Below are positions 8,315-17,258 of a DNA stretch of 64,000 nucleotides, piece after piece. Source of the stretch: CAZUHB01 sp964620445. GTDB lineage: Bacteria; Planctomycetota; B15-G4; CAYZWU01. The translations under genes were made by a program, and so were the position numbers. Within the stretch, counting starts at the first letter, position 1. The number at the start of each line of letters is the position of its first letter. Below the pieces are notes generated by a model. The model was not told the DNA's origin. It did not search any database and saw only the letters and a program-made list of their open reading frames with translations. The DNA lies in contig CAZUHB010000035.1 of assembly GCA_964620445.1 (NCBI GenBank), forward strand, positions 5,061 to 69,060, given 5' to 3'.

Positions 8315-9679
8315 CTACCTGGACGCGCCTCCGGTCATGGCGTCGACCTTCGCCTGGTTGGCCGCCCGGCGCCGCTCCAGCTCGGCGCGGAATTTCTTCC
8401 CCTCCGGCGCGTCGTAGCCCTCGGTCAGCCTGAGCAGCCGATCCAGTTTCTTGATAGCATACTTCGGCTTGTTCGCTTTCTCGTTCCGGTCGATCTCGGA
8501 CTCCTTGATCTTCCATTCCTGCTCGAGACGGTTCCAGATCGTCTTGTAGACCCAGTTGGCCCGTTCGCGCATGTTGGTGCCTGGATTCTGGGCCATCCAC
8601 CCCGACATGACCTGGTAGGCCTCTCCGTAGGCACTCAGATTCAGCGCGCAGTCCGCTTCCACCTCGACGTCACGGAAATCGGACGGGCTGTCGAGGTTGA
8701 CCTCCTTGGCGTATTTCTTCTGAAGCTCCTTCACGTGCTTGAGCTGCGGAGCGTTCTTGAACCTCTCGATGAAGGGATTGATCCTGTTCTTGAGCAGGAT
8801 GCGCACGTAGCACTTTCTGTCGGCGGCGTAGTCGCGCTTGATCTTGAGCGCCCATTTCGGCTCGTCCGGCGGCGCGTCGATGTACTTGTGAATGAAGAGC
8901 AGGATGTTGTTCTCGTAGTTGCGCGACGCGTTGAGGGCGTCGTGCTGCACGTTGCCCGCTTCGCGCTCGGCCTTGATCTGCTTCATCTGCTCCCGTGATT
9001 TTTCCCCATAGACCGGATCGTCGACCGGTATCGACTCGAACATGTTGAATGCTTCCTCGAGCCGATGCTGCGTGTGCCAGAGTTCGAGCGCCTGGTTGTA
9101 GGTGTCGCCGTGAGGACTCGATGATTGTTTCATCATGTAGACGGCGATGACGACGACCACCACCACGACCCAGAAGGCGATCACTGCCTGGGCCCAGCCG
9201 GGGATCTTCGATCCCTTGCGGATGTTCTTGCGCACCAGGTGGCCGCCGCGCGCCGAGGCCGCGGCCATGTCCTTGGAGATGGTGATCTTCTTGTCTTCCT
9301 GCTGCTGCCTGCGGCTCGCGGTCCGCGCCGCTGCCGCGGTGGGCCGCTTGCCGACAGGCTTCTTGCTGACCGCCGCAGCGGGCGCTGCCGCCCCGCCGAT
9401 CTCCTTGATGGCGATCTTCACGGCGCCGATCTGGATGATGTCGCCTTCGGAGAGGTCTTTCTGTTTGACCTTTTTACCCCCCACCAGCGTGCCGTGCTCC
9501 GAGCCGAGGTCTATCAGCCTGTACCCAGACTCGGTCTTGATGATCTGGCAATGCTGCCTCGAGGCGTGCTCGTCCGAAATCTTGATCTGGTTCTCGGGCG
9601 TGCGGCCGATGAAAACGAAGTCCTCGGTGATCTCGAACTTCTTCAACTTGCCCTGCTCTGCGACGATCAGATGCGCCAT
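8315..9679 (-). CDS. FHA-domain membrane protein
   Basis: Residues ~1-95 are a forkhead-associated domain, with GRTPENQIKISDEHASRQHC, LIDLGSEHGTLVGGKKV and GDIIQIGAVKI. FHA domains bind phosphothreonine peptides. An Ala/Lys-rich linker follows, then one membrane helix around residues 167-187 (a Val-rich stretch), and a long extracytoplasmic helical region of TPR-like character to residue 454. The topology is FHA inside and helical repeats outside, so it could relay Ser/Thr kinase signals to the envelope. AAGGAG precedes the ATG. It follows a second FHA protein by 14 bp and precedes rtcB by 19 bp in one operon. The role of phospho-peptide binding in an operon with RNA ligase is unexplained. 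Confidence 0.8.
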   Translation of the reverse strand: MAHLIVAEQGKLKKFEITEDFVFIGRTPENQIKISDEHASRQHCQIIKTESGYRLIDLGSEHGTLVGGKKVKQKDLSEGDIIQIGAVKIAIKEIGGAAAPAAAVSKKPVGKRPTAAAARTASRRQQQEDKKITISKDMAAASARGGHLVRKNIRKGSKIPGWAQAVIAFWVVVVVVVIAVYMMKQSSSPHGDTYNQALELWHTQHRLEEAFNMFESIPVDDPVYGEKSREQMKQIKAEREAGNVQHDALNASRNYENNILLFIHKYIDAPPDEPKWALKIKRDYAADRKCYVRILLKNRINPFIERFKNAPQLKHVKELQKKYAKEVNLDSPSDFRDVEVEADCALNLSAYGEAYQVMSGWMAQNPGTNMRERANWVYKTIWNRLEQEWKIKESEIDRNEKANKPKYAIKKLDRLLRLTEGYDAPEGKKFRAELERRRAANQAKVDAMTGGASR

Positions 9680-9693
9680 TATTTAGCTCCTTG

Positions 9694-12600
9694 TCATTCC
9701 TGGATGAGATTCTCGCTGAACTCGTTCCCCCCGCCGAAATTCTGTGTCCAGTAACGGCCCACCACGCCGCAGGCCATCTCCGTGTGGCCCGCGGCGAGCA
9801 TGTTTCGATGGTGGCCCGAGGAGTGATACCATCCGTTGTGAGCGCCCATCGGGCTTCCTGCGCCTGAATGGATATTTTCACCCGAACCCTTTTCGTAACC
9901 GGCGAGCGCCATCCGGTCGCGCGGCGTGCGGCGCGCGTCACTGTTCTCGAAGTGGCTGAAGATACCGGTCCGGCTCATCCAGTCGGAGTGGCCCCGCGCC
10001 GCCTGCAGGATGAGCTCGTTGATGGCGAGCGCCTTGCGGCCCATCATCGCCCGGTACTTGTTCGTAATCACCACCTGTTCGTGTTCGTTTCTCGAGGCCG
10101 ACGTCTCGATCCTCTCGTTGTACTCCATGATGTTTGCCGACGAGTCGATGATCTCCCACTCGGTCTCGTCGAGCGCGAAGTTTCGTACGTCAACGGTGCG
10201 ACCTCTCGTGGGGAGAAGGTTGGCGAATCCCTGATCGGCCGCCCGCTGAAAGGCGCCGTTGGTGATGTCTTTCAAGATGAGGGCGACCTGGTTCATGTCG
10301 TCGCGGATGTCGAGGAATTTCTGGGACAGCGAGACCTTTGTACCCGGCACGGCTTCATCGAACTCGTTGCCCCAGATCGCGCGCACCATGTCGACACGCA
10401 CGTCCACCTCGCGCTGCACCCTGGTGTACTCCCCCTGCCGATGGCCATAGGGGTAGAAGTAGCGCACCGTGTCGTTGATGAGCTCGAAGGCATGATCACG
10501 CGCCTCGTTCAGCTTCCGTTTTTCATCGGCGAGCTTCGCGAGCCGCTGCATCTCTGGAAACGCGGCCAAACCGTCACCGAGGGCCTCATAGCGGTCCTGA
10601 AGCACATCCTCGAGCGCATCGAATGCCACAGGCCCCAGATCGATGAATCCCTCGTACCCCTCGTTGCGCACGGCGGGATTCTTGGACACGATCTTCCGTT
10701 TCAGCGCCTCTATCTCCCTGTTCAGAATCGCGTCGCGCCATTCGTGGTGAGGCACGAGACGGCCGTCCAGTTCATGGTAACCGAGATCGACAACGAGCCG
10801 CGTGCCCCGGTCCATACCGAGAAAAGACTCGATCGACCGGCGATAGGTTCCCTCCTTGCGGATCGCCGCGGCCAGCTTTTCGAACTCGGTCCGCATCTTG
10901 TTGTTCAGGCAGAAGCAGGCCGCGTTCAGCCGCTCCTCGCCTCCGAAACGGAAGACGCGGGCGAGTCGAAAGATGCTCTGCGCATCGAGCTCCTCGAAGA
11001 TGAAACTCTGGAGGTCGTCCTCGTTCTCGATCTGGATTTTCGACCCGATCATCGACCGGAATCGACCGCTGAAAGATCCGTCCTTCGTCTTGACCTTCAC
11101 CGATCGGGCTCTCTGGGGATCGTCTCCGAGTGCGAGGGACAGGTCTTCGAGAAACCAGATCTGGCGGTGGGCGAACTCGAGGCGCGTGGAGACCATGTTC
11201 CGCTCCTCGCGCGTGGCGGCCTCTGCCAAGAGGCCTTGCAGCAGGGAGATCGCCTTGTCGTATTTCCACGCGCCGATCGCCTCGTCAATGGCGACGAATT
11301 CCGATTCGGGGATCGTGGGCTGAGGTTCCTCGAAGGTGTTTCCCCTGCTGATGGCCGGTGTCTTTCGCCGTTTGCGCGCCGACTCGCGGGCAGCGTCTTC
11401 GCGCTCTTTTTTTGACCCGGCTTTACCTTCGCCACCGGGCTCCGTCTCCTCCGCGCCAGCGAGATCCTCGGGGCGAAGTCCCCGCGGGACGAGGTCGGCG
11501 GCCTGCTCCGCCTCGGAGACCTTTGCCACGAGATTGTCGTAAAACGGAGTTCCCTTGAATCGAGCCAGCTCCGACGGGGTGACCAGCTTGAAGATGCTCT
11601 CGTACTGCTTCTCGCGGCTCAGGTTGGCCACGACCGAAAGAAGGGTGCGCGCTTCGTCGCGAGCTTTCGACTTGATGAGGGCGACCTCGGTCCGCTCCGC
11701 GCTCCGCTCCTCGTCGCTGCGCGGCAGGAAGCGGTTCCACGCCTTGAGAGCCGTGGCGTAGTCCTTGTTCCGCAGGAGGCGGCGCGTTCGCTCCCGGACC
11801 TCCTCGGCGGAAAGAACGTCGAGCCGTTCCTCCTCGATGAGGCGCGCTTTGGGAAGGGAGCGTTCCAGTTCGGCCAGTTCATCCTCCAGGTGGGATAGCT
11901 CGCCGAAGGAACCTCGGAATTCGCTGAACCGCGTCTCCACCGCCGCAACGCTCTCCGTCCCGAAAGAATCCGCGATCGCACCGAGCGCGACCCGCGCCCG
12001 GTGTTCGAGCTCGACGAGGCGTTCCAGATCTTTCTTCTCCTCCGCGGTCCTTTCGAGGACGCCGGGATTGTCGTCCTTCTCGAACAGCTTGAGCATTTCG
12101 CGCGCCGCTTCGTAGTATCCCTTCTTCTTGGCGTCGTCGATCTTCTCGAGCGTGGCCGCGTGTTTTGCGAGAGCCGCGGGCGAAGGGGGTGGCTCGTCGA
12201 GCCGGTCGATCACGAACCAGGCCGCGATCGCGGCAGCAACGACGAAAAGGCCGGTGAGGACCACTCCCACCGGCGAACGAGACCGTCTGCGGCCGCCTTG
12301 AGAAACCGGTGGGCGAGCCGATTCAGAGAGCTGAGCCGTTCCCGGAGCGGGTCGGCCGGCGGCTGCTTCCGGCTCTGTCCTCTTGCGGCTGGCTTGTTTG
12401 GAAACGCCTTTCTTTCGCGTCCTTCCGGCCGGCTTCGCTTCCGACGGTACGCGATAGACCATGCCGTGCGGGCCGATGATGATCTTGTCGTTGTGAGCCA
12501 GGACCTTCTGCATGATCCATTCGTCGTTCACCTTCACGCCCATGTCGGTGTGGCGGTCGACGATCTTGTAACCGCCGTCGATCCTCACGATCTCGGCGTG

Positions 12601-12726
12601 ATAGGGCTCGGTCCCGGCAAGAACGATCGAATTGTCCTCCAGGCTGCCCACTGTCGTTCTCTCCCCCTCCAGGGGGAAATCGTATTTCTGGCCGGACTGC
12701 CTGTCTATGACTCTCAGATAATCCAC
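9694..12726 (-). CDS. FHA-transmembrane-CAP (SCP/PR-1) domain protein
   Basis: The 1010-residue protein starts with an FHA domain (RTTVGSLEDNSIVLAGTEPY, VDRHTDMGVKVNDEWI), then a basic Ser/Pro linker and one membrane helix (~residues 150-172, VVLTGLFVVAAAIAAWFVI). A very long charged coiled-coil and TPR-like region follows. The last ~125 residues form a CAP-superfamily domain: RTGIFSHFENSDARRTPRDR, GYEKGSGENIHSG, HNGWYHSSGHHRNMLAAG and YWTQNFGGG, including the CAP His and Glu positions. The start is GTG with GAGGAAAGGG upstream. A cytoplasmic phospho-threonine reader joined to an external CAP domain implies a transmembrane signalling or cell-wall-associated protein. It sits between the sigma-54-type AAA+ gene and the second FHA gene, 21 and 14 bp away. 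Confidence 0.8.
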   Translation of the reverse strand: MDYLRVIDRQSGQKYDFPLEGERTTVGSLEDNSIVLAGTEPYHAEIVRIDGGYKIVDRHTDMGVKVNDEWIMQKVLAHNDKIIIGPHGMVYRVPSEAKPAGRTRKKGVSKQASRKRTEPEAAAGRPAPGTAQLSESARPPVSQGGRRRSRSPVGVVLTGLFVVAAAIAAWFVIDRLDEPPPSPAALAKHAATLEKIDDAKKKGYYEAAREMLKLFEKDDNPGVLERTAEEKKDLERLVELEHRARVALGAIADSFGTESVAAVETRFSEFRGSFGELSHLEDELAELERSLPKARLIEEERLDVLSAEEVRERTRRLLRNKDYATALKAWNRFLPRSDEERSAERTEVALIKSKARDEARTLLSVVANLSREKQYESIFKLVTPSELARFKGTPFYDNLVAKVSEAEQAADLVPRGLRPEDLAGAEETEPGGEGKAGSKKEREDAARESARKRRKTPAISRGNTFEEPQPTIPESEFVAIDEAIGAWKYDKAISLLQGLLAEAATREERNMVSTRLEFAHRQIWFLEDLSLALGDDPQRARSVKVKTKDGSFSGRFRSMIGSKIQIENEDDLQSFIFEELDAQSIFRLARVFRFGGEERLNAACFCLNNKMRTEFEKLAAAIRKEGTYRRSIESFLGMDRGTRLVVDLGYHELDGRLVPHHEWRDAILNREIEALKRKIVSKNPAVRNEGYEGFIDLGPVAFDALEDVLQDRYEALGDGLAAFPEMQRLAKLADEKRKLNEARDHAFELINDTVRYFYPYGHRQGEYTRVQREVDVRVDMVRAIWGNEFDEAVPGTKVSLSQKFLDIRDDMNQVALILKDITNGAFQRAADQGFANLLPTRGRTVDVRNFALDETEWEIIDSSANIMEYNERIETSASRNEHEQVVITNKYRAMMGRKALAINELILQAARGHSDWMSRTGIFSHFENSDARRTPRDRMALAGYEKGSGENIHSGAGSPMGAHNGWYHSSGHHRNMLAAGHTEMACGVVGRYWTQNFGGGNEFSENLIQE

Positions 12727-12747
12727 GATGCCCTTTCCTCGATCTAT

Positions 12748-13722
12748 TCAAGAGCGTTGCGCGCCCGCCTTGATCTCGTCGCTCATCAGTTCGAGACCGA
12801 TCTCGACTCCTTCGCCGAGCAGGGCGAGGCATCGCCGCATCTCGTTTTCGAGCTCCCGGATATTGCCCGGCCAGCGATATCTCTCGAGCGCCTTGAGCGC
12901 TTCGGCCGTGAGGGGAGCAGGTTCGCGGTCCATCTCCTTCGCCATGCGGTTCACGAAGAACCTGGTGAGGAGCTCGATATCTTCAGGGCGATCCCGCAGA
13001 GGGGGCACACTGACGGTTATCGTGTTGAGGCGGAAGTAGAGATCCTCGCGGTACTCGCGGCGGGCCACCATCTCTTTCAGATTCTTGTTGGACGCGGAAA
13101 TGATGCGCACGTCCACATGGATGACCTCGTTGCTGCCCACCGGCCTGATCTCTCCGTCCTGCAGCACGCGCAGCAGCTTTTTCTGCATGGAGAGGCTCAT
13201 GTCGCCGATCTCGTCGAGAAACAAGGTACCACCGTCGGCCACCTTGAAGAGACCGGTCTTGTTCCTGTCGGCGCCGGTGAACGCGCCGCGCTTGTAACCG
13301 AAGAGCTCCGATTCGAGGAGGGTCTCGGGGATGGCGGCGCAGTTCTCGGCAACGAACGGTTTGTCGCTGCGCGGGCTGTTGCGGTGAAGGGCGTTGGCCA
13401 CGAGCTCTTTTCCCGTGCCTGACTCTCCCTGAATCAGGACGGGGACGTTCGAATGCGCGATGCGATCGAGAAGGCGAAAAACGCGCAGGATGGCCGGAGA
13501 TTCGCCGATGATCTCCGAATAGTTCTCCCTCTTCACGGGCCCTTTGTCCAGGTCGTTGGAAAGGAACAATCCAGCAGCGCTGTCGCGGATCGCGCGCACG
13601 CAATCGGAAAATATCGTCTCGAGCAGACGGAGGCCATCTTCGCCCTGATCATCGAACACGGCCCGGGTCATCTTCTCGATCTCTTGCTTCAGTTTTTTAT
13701 TATGGTCATCTGTCATTGTCAC
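12748..13722 (-). CDS. sigma-54 activator-type AAA+ ATPase without DNA-binding domain
   Basis: The 324-residue protein has a ~75-residue N-terminal helical region, then a sigma-54 interaction AAA+ domain. Walker A is GESGTGKE, the sigma-54 contact loop is GAFTGA, Walker B is GGTLFLDEIGDM, and the arginine-finger segment REDLYFRLNTITV is present. Such ATPases remodel the closed RNA polymerase/sigma-54 promoter complex. The usual C-terminal Fis-type helix-turn-helix is missing; the protein stops soon after WPGNIRELENEMRRCLALLG. It therefore cannot bind an enhancer by itself and may act from solution or through a partner. The start overlaps the end of uvrD by four bases (ATGA). The operon also encodes two FHA proteins, so phosphorylation-controlled activation is possible. 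Confidence 0.85.
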   Translation of the reverse strand: MTMTDDHNKKLKQEIEKMTRAVFDDQGEDGLRLLETIFSDCVRAIRDSAAGLFLSNDLDKGPVKRENYSEIIGESPAILRVFRLLDRIAHSNVPVLIQGESGTGKELVANALHRNSPRSDKPFVAENCAAIPETLLESELFGYKRGAFTGADRNKTGLFKVADGGTLFLDEIGDMSLSMQKKLLRVLQDGEIRPVGSNEVIHVDVRIISASNKNLKEMVARREYREDLYFRLNTITVSVPPLRDRPEDIELLTRFFVNRMAKEMDREPAPLTAEALKALERYRWPGNIRELENEMRRCLALLGEGVEIGLELMSDEIKAGAQRS

Positions 13723-15950
13723 AAGATCTTCTTTAAACGAGCATGCTCGAGGAGCAGCAGTTTTTCACCAACATTCCTGAAACGAATTTTTAGCCGCGCC
13801 GAGAGGCCGGAGCCCGAGACATGGAGAACGTCGCCGCGGCCGAAATAAGGATGCTCCACCCTGTCGCCGCGTGCGAAGGTGGGCACCACATCGCCGTCGA
13901 ACTCGAGAACCGATCCGGACGACGGCGAACTGTCCCGCGCCGCCGAGTCGGGGGCGGCTCCCCCGGCAGAAGGCGCCATTTCCGCGTTGAATTCCGTAGT
14001 CCTGAACGGCCGGGTCGGGGCGCTGAAAAAAGGACGCGGCTTGCGGGCGACATCGTCGGGGATCTCATCGAGGAACCGCGAAGGAAGTGAACGGATCGTT
14101 TCTCCGAACCGGCTCCGGTAGACCGAGTGTGATACAAAGAGCTTCTTTCGGGCTCGGGTGATGCCCACGTACATGAGGCGGCGCTCCTCCTCGAACTGGT
14201 CATCGTCATCCATCGATCGGATGTGGGGCATCAATCCCTCTTCCACACCGGCCAGGAAGACAGCGTCGAACTCGAGCCCCTTGGCCGAGTGGAGCGTCAT
14301 CAACGTGACCGACTGGGACGCGTCGTTCCAGCCGTCGATATCCTGTATAAGCGCGGTCTCCTCGAGGTAACCCCCCAGCGTGGCGTCGGGATTGTAGCGT
14401 TCGTACTCGCCCACGGCATAAATCAGCTCGCTCACGTTCTCGAGCCGCTCCGCCGCAGTCCCGTCGCTGAAGTTCTTGAGATAATCGAGGTAGTTCACAT
14501 CGTCGATAATCTGTTTCAACAGGGCTTCGACGCCGCCGTTCGCCACGGCGATCCAGCCGTCGAGCAGGGAGAGGAACGCTTCGACCGCTTTCAGAGACCT
14601 CGCGGCCAGCCCGCCTTTCTCCGAGTACGCCTTGAGAACATCAACCGGGGATCGCGCCTGCTCGAGAGCGTCTTGTTTGATCCGCTTGACCGTTGTCAGG
14701 CCTATCCCGCGGGGAGGGGTGTTCAGAACACGATACAGCGAAACGGAATCGCGAAGGTTGTAGACCAGTTTCAAGTAGGCGAGCAGATCGCGAATCTCCT
14801 TGCGCTGATAGAACTCGACCCCGCCGACCAGCACGTAGGGAATGTTGAAGATGCGCAGAGAGCGTTCCAGGGCTCGCGAAAGTGCATTGACACGATAAAA
14901 GACCGCCATCTGCGAGTATGGAATTCCCTCGTTGTTGAGCGAGCGGATCGTCTGCACGATCCGGTCAGCCTCTTCCGATTCGTTTTCAGCGCGCGTGATG
15001 GTCACCTTGTCGCCCGGAGGCTCGGCGGTCCAGAGATCGCGCTCCTTGCGTTGTACGTTATTACCGATCACGCTGGCCGCTGCCTGGATGATGTTCGCTG
15101 TGGAACGATAATTCTGCTCCAGTTTGATCACCCTTGCGCCTGGAAAGTCCTTCTCGAAGTCGAGAATATTACCGATATCGGCGCCCCTCCAGCGGTAGAT
15201 CGACTGATCGGGATCGCCGGTGGCGCAAATATTACCTCCATCCCCGGCGAGGAACTTGGCCAGGAGATACTGAACGCGGTTCGTATCCTGATACTCGTCG
15301 ATGAGGATGAAGGAGAACCTCCGCCTGTACTGATCGAGCACATCCGGATGCTCTTGAAACATGGCGAGCGTTTTGACGAGAAGATCGTCGAAGTCAAGGG
15401 ATTCATTGACCTTGAGCTGCTCGCAGTATGCAGCATAAACACCGGCCACCGCCCTTTCATAATAGGACTGCGCCTGCGCTCCTGCATCCTCCGGGCCGAT
15501 CATGCTGTTCTTCATCAGCGAGATCGACGACAGGACCGAGCCGGGCGGGTAGTGGGCCGTGTCGAGGTTTTGACTTTTCAGGATATCGCTCACAAGACTC
15601 TTCTGATCGTCGGAGTTACAGATCGTGAACCGTGGGCTCAGACCGAGGCATGCCCCGGAGATCCTCAGGAACCGCGCGCACATCGAGTGGAAGGTCGATA
15701 TGAAGACGCGGCCCTCGCCCACCATCTCTTCCACGCGGCTGCGCATTTCGGCGGCTGCCTTGTTGGTGAACGTGATCGCCAGGATCGATGACGCGGGATA
15801 ACCTTGTTGAATCAGCCAGGCGATCCGGCGCGTGATGACGCGCGTCTTGCCCGATCCGGCACCGGCAACCACGAGAAGCGGACCCTGTACGTGGCAGATA
15901 GCCTCTTTCTGAGGTTCATTGACTTCTTGAAGTATGGTGTTGTCTGTGAT
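13719..15950 (-). CDS. UvrD/PcrA-type ATP-dependent DNA helicase
   Basis: This superfamily 1A 3'-5' DNA helicase acts in repair and replication restart. Motifs are in order: Q motif LQEVNEPQKEA, Walker A AGAGSGKTRVIT, LIDEYQDTN (II), GDPDQSIYRWRGA (III), LEQNYRST (IV), VTLMTLHSAKGLEFDAVFL (V) and RRLMYVGITRARKKLF (VI), plus a C-terminal Tudor-like segment. There is no ATG, GTG or TTG between the preceding in-frame TGA and the GTG inside the Walker region, yet the Q motif is upstream of that GTG. The best-placed start is ATC at 15950-15948, six bases after GGAG (15960-15957), giving 743 residues, normal for PcrA. An ATG-to-ATC base error is an alternative. It heads the six-gene operon, with a repeat array upstream. 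Confidence 0.9.
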   Translation of the reverse strand: MTDNTILQEVNEPQKEAICHVQGPLLVVAGAGSGKTRVITRRIAWLIQQGYPASSILAITFTNKAAAEMRSRVEEMVGEGRVFISTFHSMCARFLRISGACLGLSPRFTICNSDDQKSLVSDILKSQNLDTAHYPPGSVLSSISLMKNSMIGPEDAGAQAQSYYERAVAGVYAAYCEQLKVNESLDFDDLLVKTLAMFQEHPDVLDQYRRRFSFILIDEYQDTNRVQYLLAKFLAGDGGNICATGDPDQSIYRWRGADIGNILDFEKDFPGARVIKLEQNYRSTANIIQAAASVIGNNVQRKERDLWTAEPPGDKVTITRAENESEEADRIVQTIRSLNNEGIPYSQMAVFYRVNALSRALERSLRIFNIPYVLVGGVEFYQRKEIRDLLAYLKLVYNLRDSVSLYRVLNTPPRGIGLTTVKRIKQDALEQARSPVDVLKAYSEKGGLAARSLKAVEAFLSLLDGWIAVANGGVEALLKQIIDDVNYLDYLKNFSDGTAAERLENVSELIYAVGEYERYNPDATLGGYLEETALIQDIDGWNDASQSVTLMTLHSAKGLEFDAVFLAGVEEGLMPHIRSMDDDDQFEEERRLMYVGITRARKKLFVSHSVYRSRFGETIRSLPSRFLDEIPDDVARKPRPFFSAPTRPFRTTEFNAEMAPSAGGAAPDSAARDSSPSSGSVLEFDGDVVPTFARGDRVEHPYFGRGDVLHVSGSGLSARLKIRFRNVGEKLLLLEHARLKKIL

Positions 15951-16032
15951 GTTTCACTCCGGTTGTTTGCTCTGGGTGACTCAGCGTACAGGTCTTCGCG
16001 ACCCGGTATCGCTGGTTGCTATCCGGTCCGTT

Positions 16033-16242
16033 GACCGCAATCGGCCGGTCCAAGGACCGCAATCGGCCGGTCCAAGGACCGCAATCGNNNNNNNNNNNNN
16101 NNNNNNNNNNNNNNNNNNNNNNNNNNNNNNNNNNNNNNNNNNNNNNNNNNNNNNNNNNNNNNNNNNNNNNNNNNNNNNNNNNNNNNNGACCGCAATCGGC
16201 CGGTCCAAGGACCGCAATCGGCCGGTCCAAGGACCGCAATCG
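16033..16242. repeat. tandem repeat array D, 22-bp unit
   Basis: Identical 22-bp units run head to tail at 16033-16054 and 16055-16076, with a partial unit to 16087, and resume after an N gap at 16188-16209 and 16210-16231 with a partial unit to 16242. Each unit holds GGACCGCAATCGGCCGGTCC (inverted GGACC/GGTCC arms) plus AA. The array lies 80-290 bp upstream of the uvrD start, in the probable promoter or leader of that operon. The true copy number is unknown because the gap falls inside the array. Confidence 0.95.
16088..16187. other. assembly gap of 100 N inside array D
   Basis: Exactly 100 N, a scaffolding placeholder. Both flanks are the same tandem repeat in the same orientation, so the missing sequence is very probably more repeat units that short reads could not resolve. 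Confidence 0.98.
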
Positions 16243-16326
16243 CACGATTCTATCAGGACCGCGCCCCGGACACAATCATCGCAAGGGCAGACCCGGTCTG
16301 AAAGCGGAGAAGGAGCGAAAGGAGGG

Positions 16327-16367
16327 AAAAAAAAAGCGGAGGATTTCGGTTTCGAAATCCTCCGCTT
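16327..16367 (-). terminator. Rho-independent terminator for the ECF operon
   Basis: Perfect 15-bp inverted repeat (AAGCGGAGGATTTCG, 16334-16348, with its complement at 16353-16367), 4-nt loop. Read on the minus strand it is followed by nine T residues (A run 16327-16335). It lies just past the stop of the gene at 16389. Confidence 0.85.
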
Positions 16368-16388
16368 CGTGGCGGTTCATTTCTCGGA

Positions 16389-17234
16389 TCAGTGATTCGT
16401 GAACACCCTGACAAAAAGCGGCATCTCAGGTCCCTGATAGGGATCAGCGGAGAGAATGACGTTTGTCAAGGATACGGCGTTGCCGTGAGCGTCAAAACCG
16501 ACCAGGATCAGGCCGAATTCGAGAAGGCCGTCTCTCAGGTAGGGTTCGGCGCGACGGATCAGGTCGGAAAGTTCGACGCTGCCATCGCTTTGCCAATAGG
16601 TCCGCATTTCGCCGACATTGCCGTCGAAGACTGCCATATGAAGATCTTCAGCACTGATATCTGAGAGATCCTGGGCAAGAAACGCACAGCCCAGAGCGGT
16701 GACAGCAGATTCCCCCGAGTTCACGTCGAGACGGAAGAGTCCAGCGATTGCTTCATCCAGTGACACGGTGATTGTGTAAAGTTCGTCGAAGACAGCCGAG
16801 CTACCGTCGGTCGTCACGCCAAGAGTCTGCCCGACCGGTCCTGTTACCAGAAGCCTGGCATCAGGAGATGTCGGTTCCTCGCTGCTTCCCGCGGTGCAGA
16901 GAAACAGGCCGACCGATTTGTTCTTTCCAGAGATCTCGAGACCGGGAATGGCTCCACACTCTGAGACCTCGTCCTGCAGGATCCATGGCGCGTCGATCGC
17001 CAGGGAAACGTTGAACACAGAAGGATTCGGATGGAGCAGATCTTTGCCAGAGAGGTCTGACCAATTCTTGGGTTTAATGCTCAGGCCATCCCCTGAACCG
17101 GGCCCGGGAAGCCAGACCGATCCATCTTCGTCGTCATCAAAACCGACGAGGAAGGGGCAACAGATCGAGATGGATACTGAGAAAACGAGCAATATTGTCA
17201 GATCTGCTCTCTTCCATCTCTTTAGCGAAAACAT
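16389..17234 (-). CDS. secreted protein of unknown function in ECF operon
   Basis: The ~281-residue protein has a signal peptide (KRWKRADLTILLVFSVSISI). The mature part is beta-rich, with no family I recognise; segments such as YTITVSLDEAIAGLFRLDV and LLEFGLILVGFDAHGNAVSL look like beta-sandwich strands. I chose ATG at 17234 rather than the ATG/GTG nine bases upstream because GGGAG sits eight bases before it. It is the last gene after an ECF sigma factor and its anti-sigma factor, so it is probably an envelope target or sensor linked to that regulon. Codon third positions look less GC-rich than in genes to either side. A strong terminator follows. Confidence 0.7.
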   Translation of the reverse strand: MFSLKRWKRADLTILLVFSVSISICCPFLVGFDDDEDGSVWLPGPGSGDGLSIKPKNWSDLSGKDLLHPNPSVFNVSLAIDAPWILQDEVSECGAIPGLEISGKNKSVGLFLCTAGSSEEPTSPDARLLVTGPVGQTLGVTTDGSSAVFDELYTITVSLDEAIAGLFRLDVNSGESAVTALGCAFLAQDLSDISAEDLHMAVFDGNVGEMRTYWQSDGSVELSDLIRRAEPYLRDGLLEFGLILVGFDAHGNAVSLTNVILSADPYQGPEMPLFVRVFTNH

Positions 17235-17258
17235 CTCACACACTCCCAGTCGCGAAAA

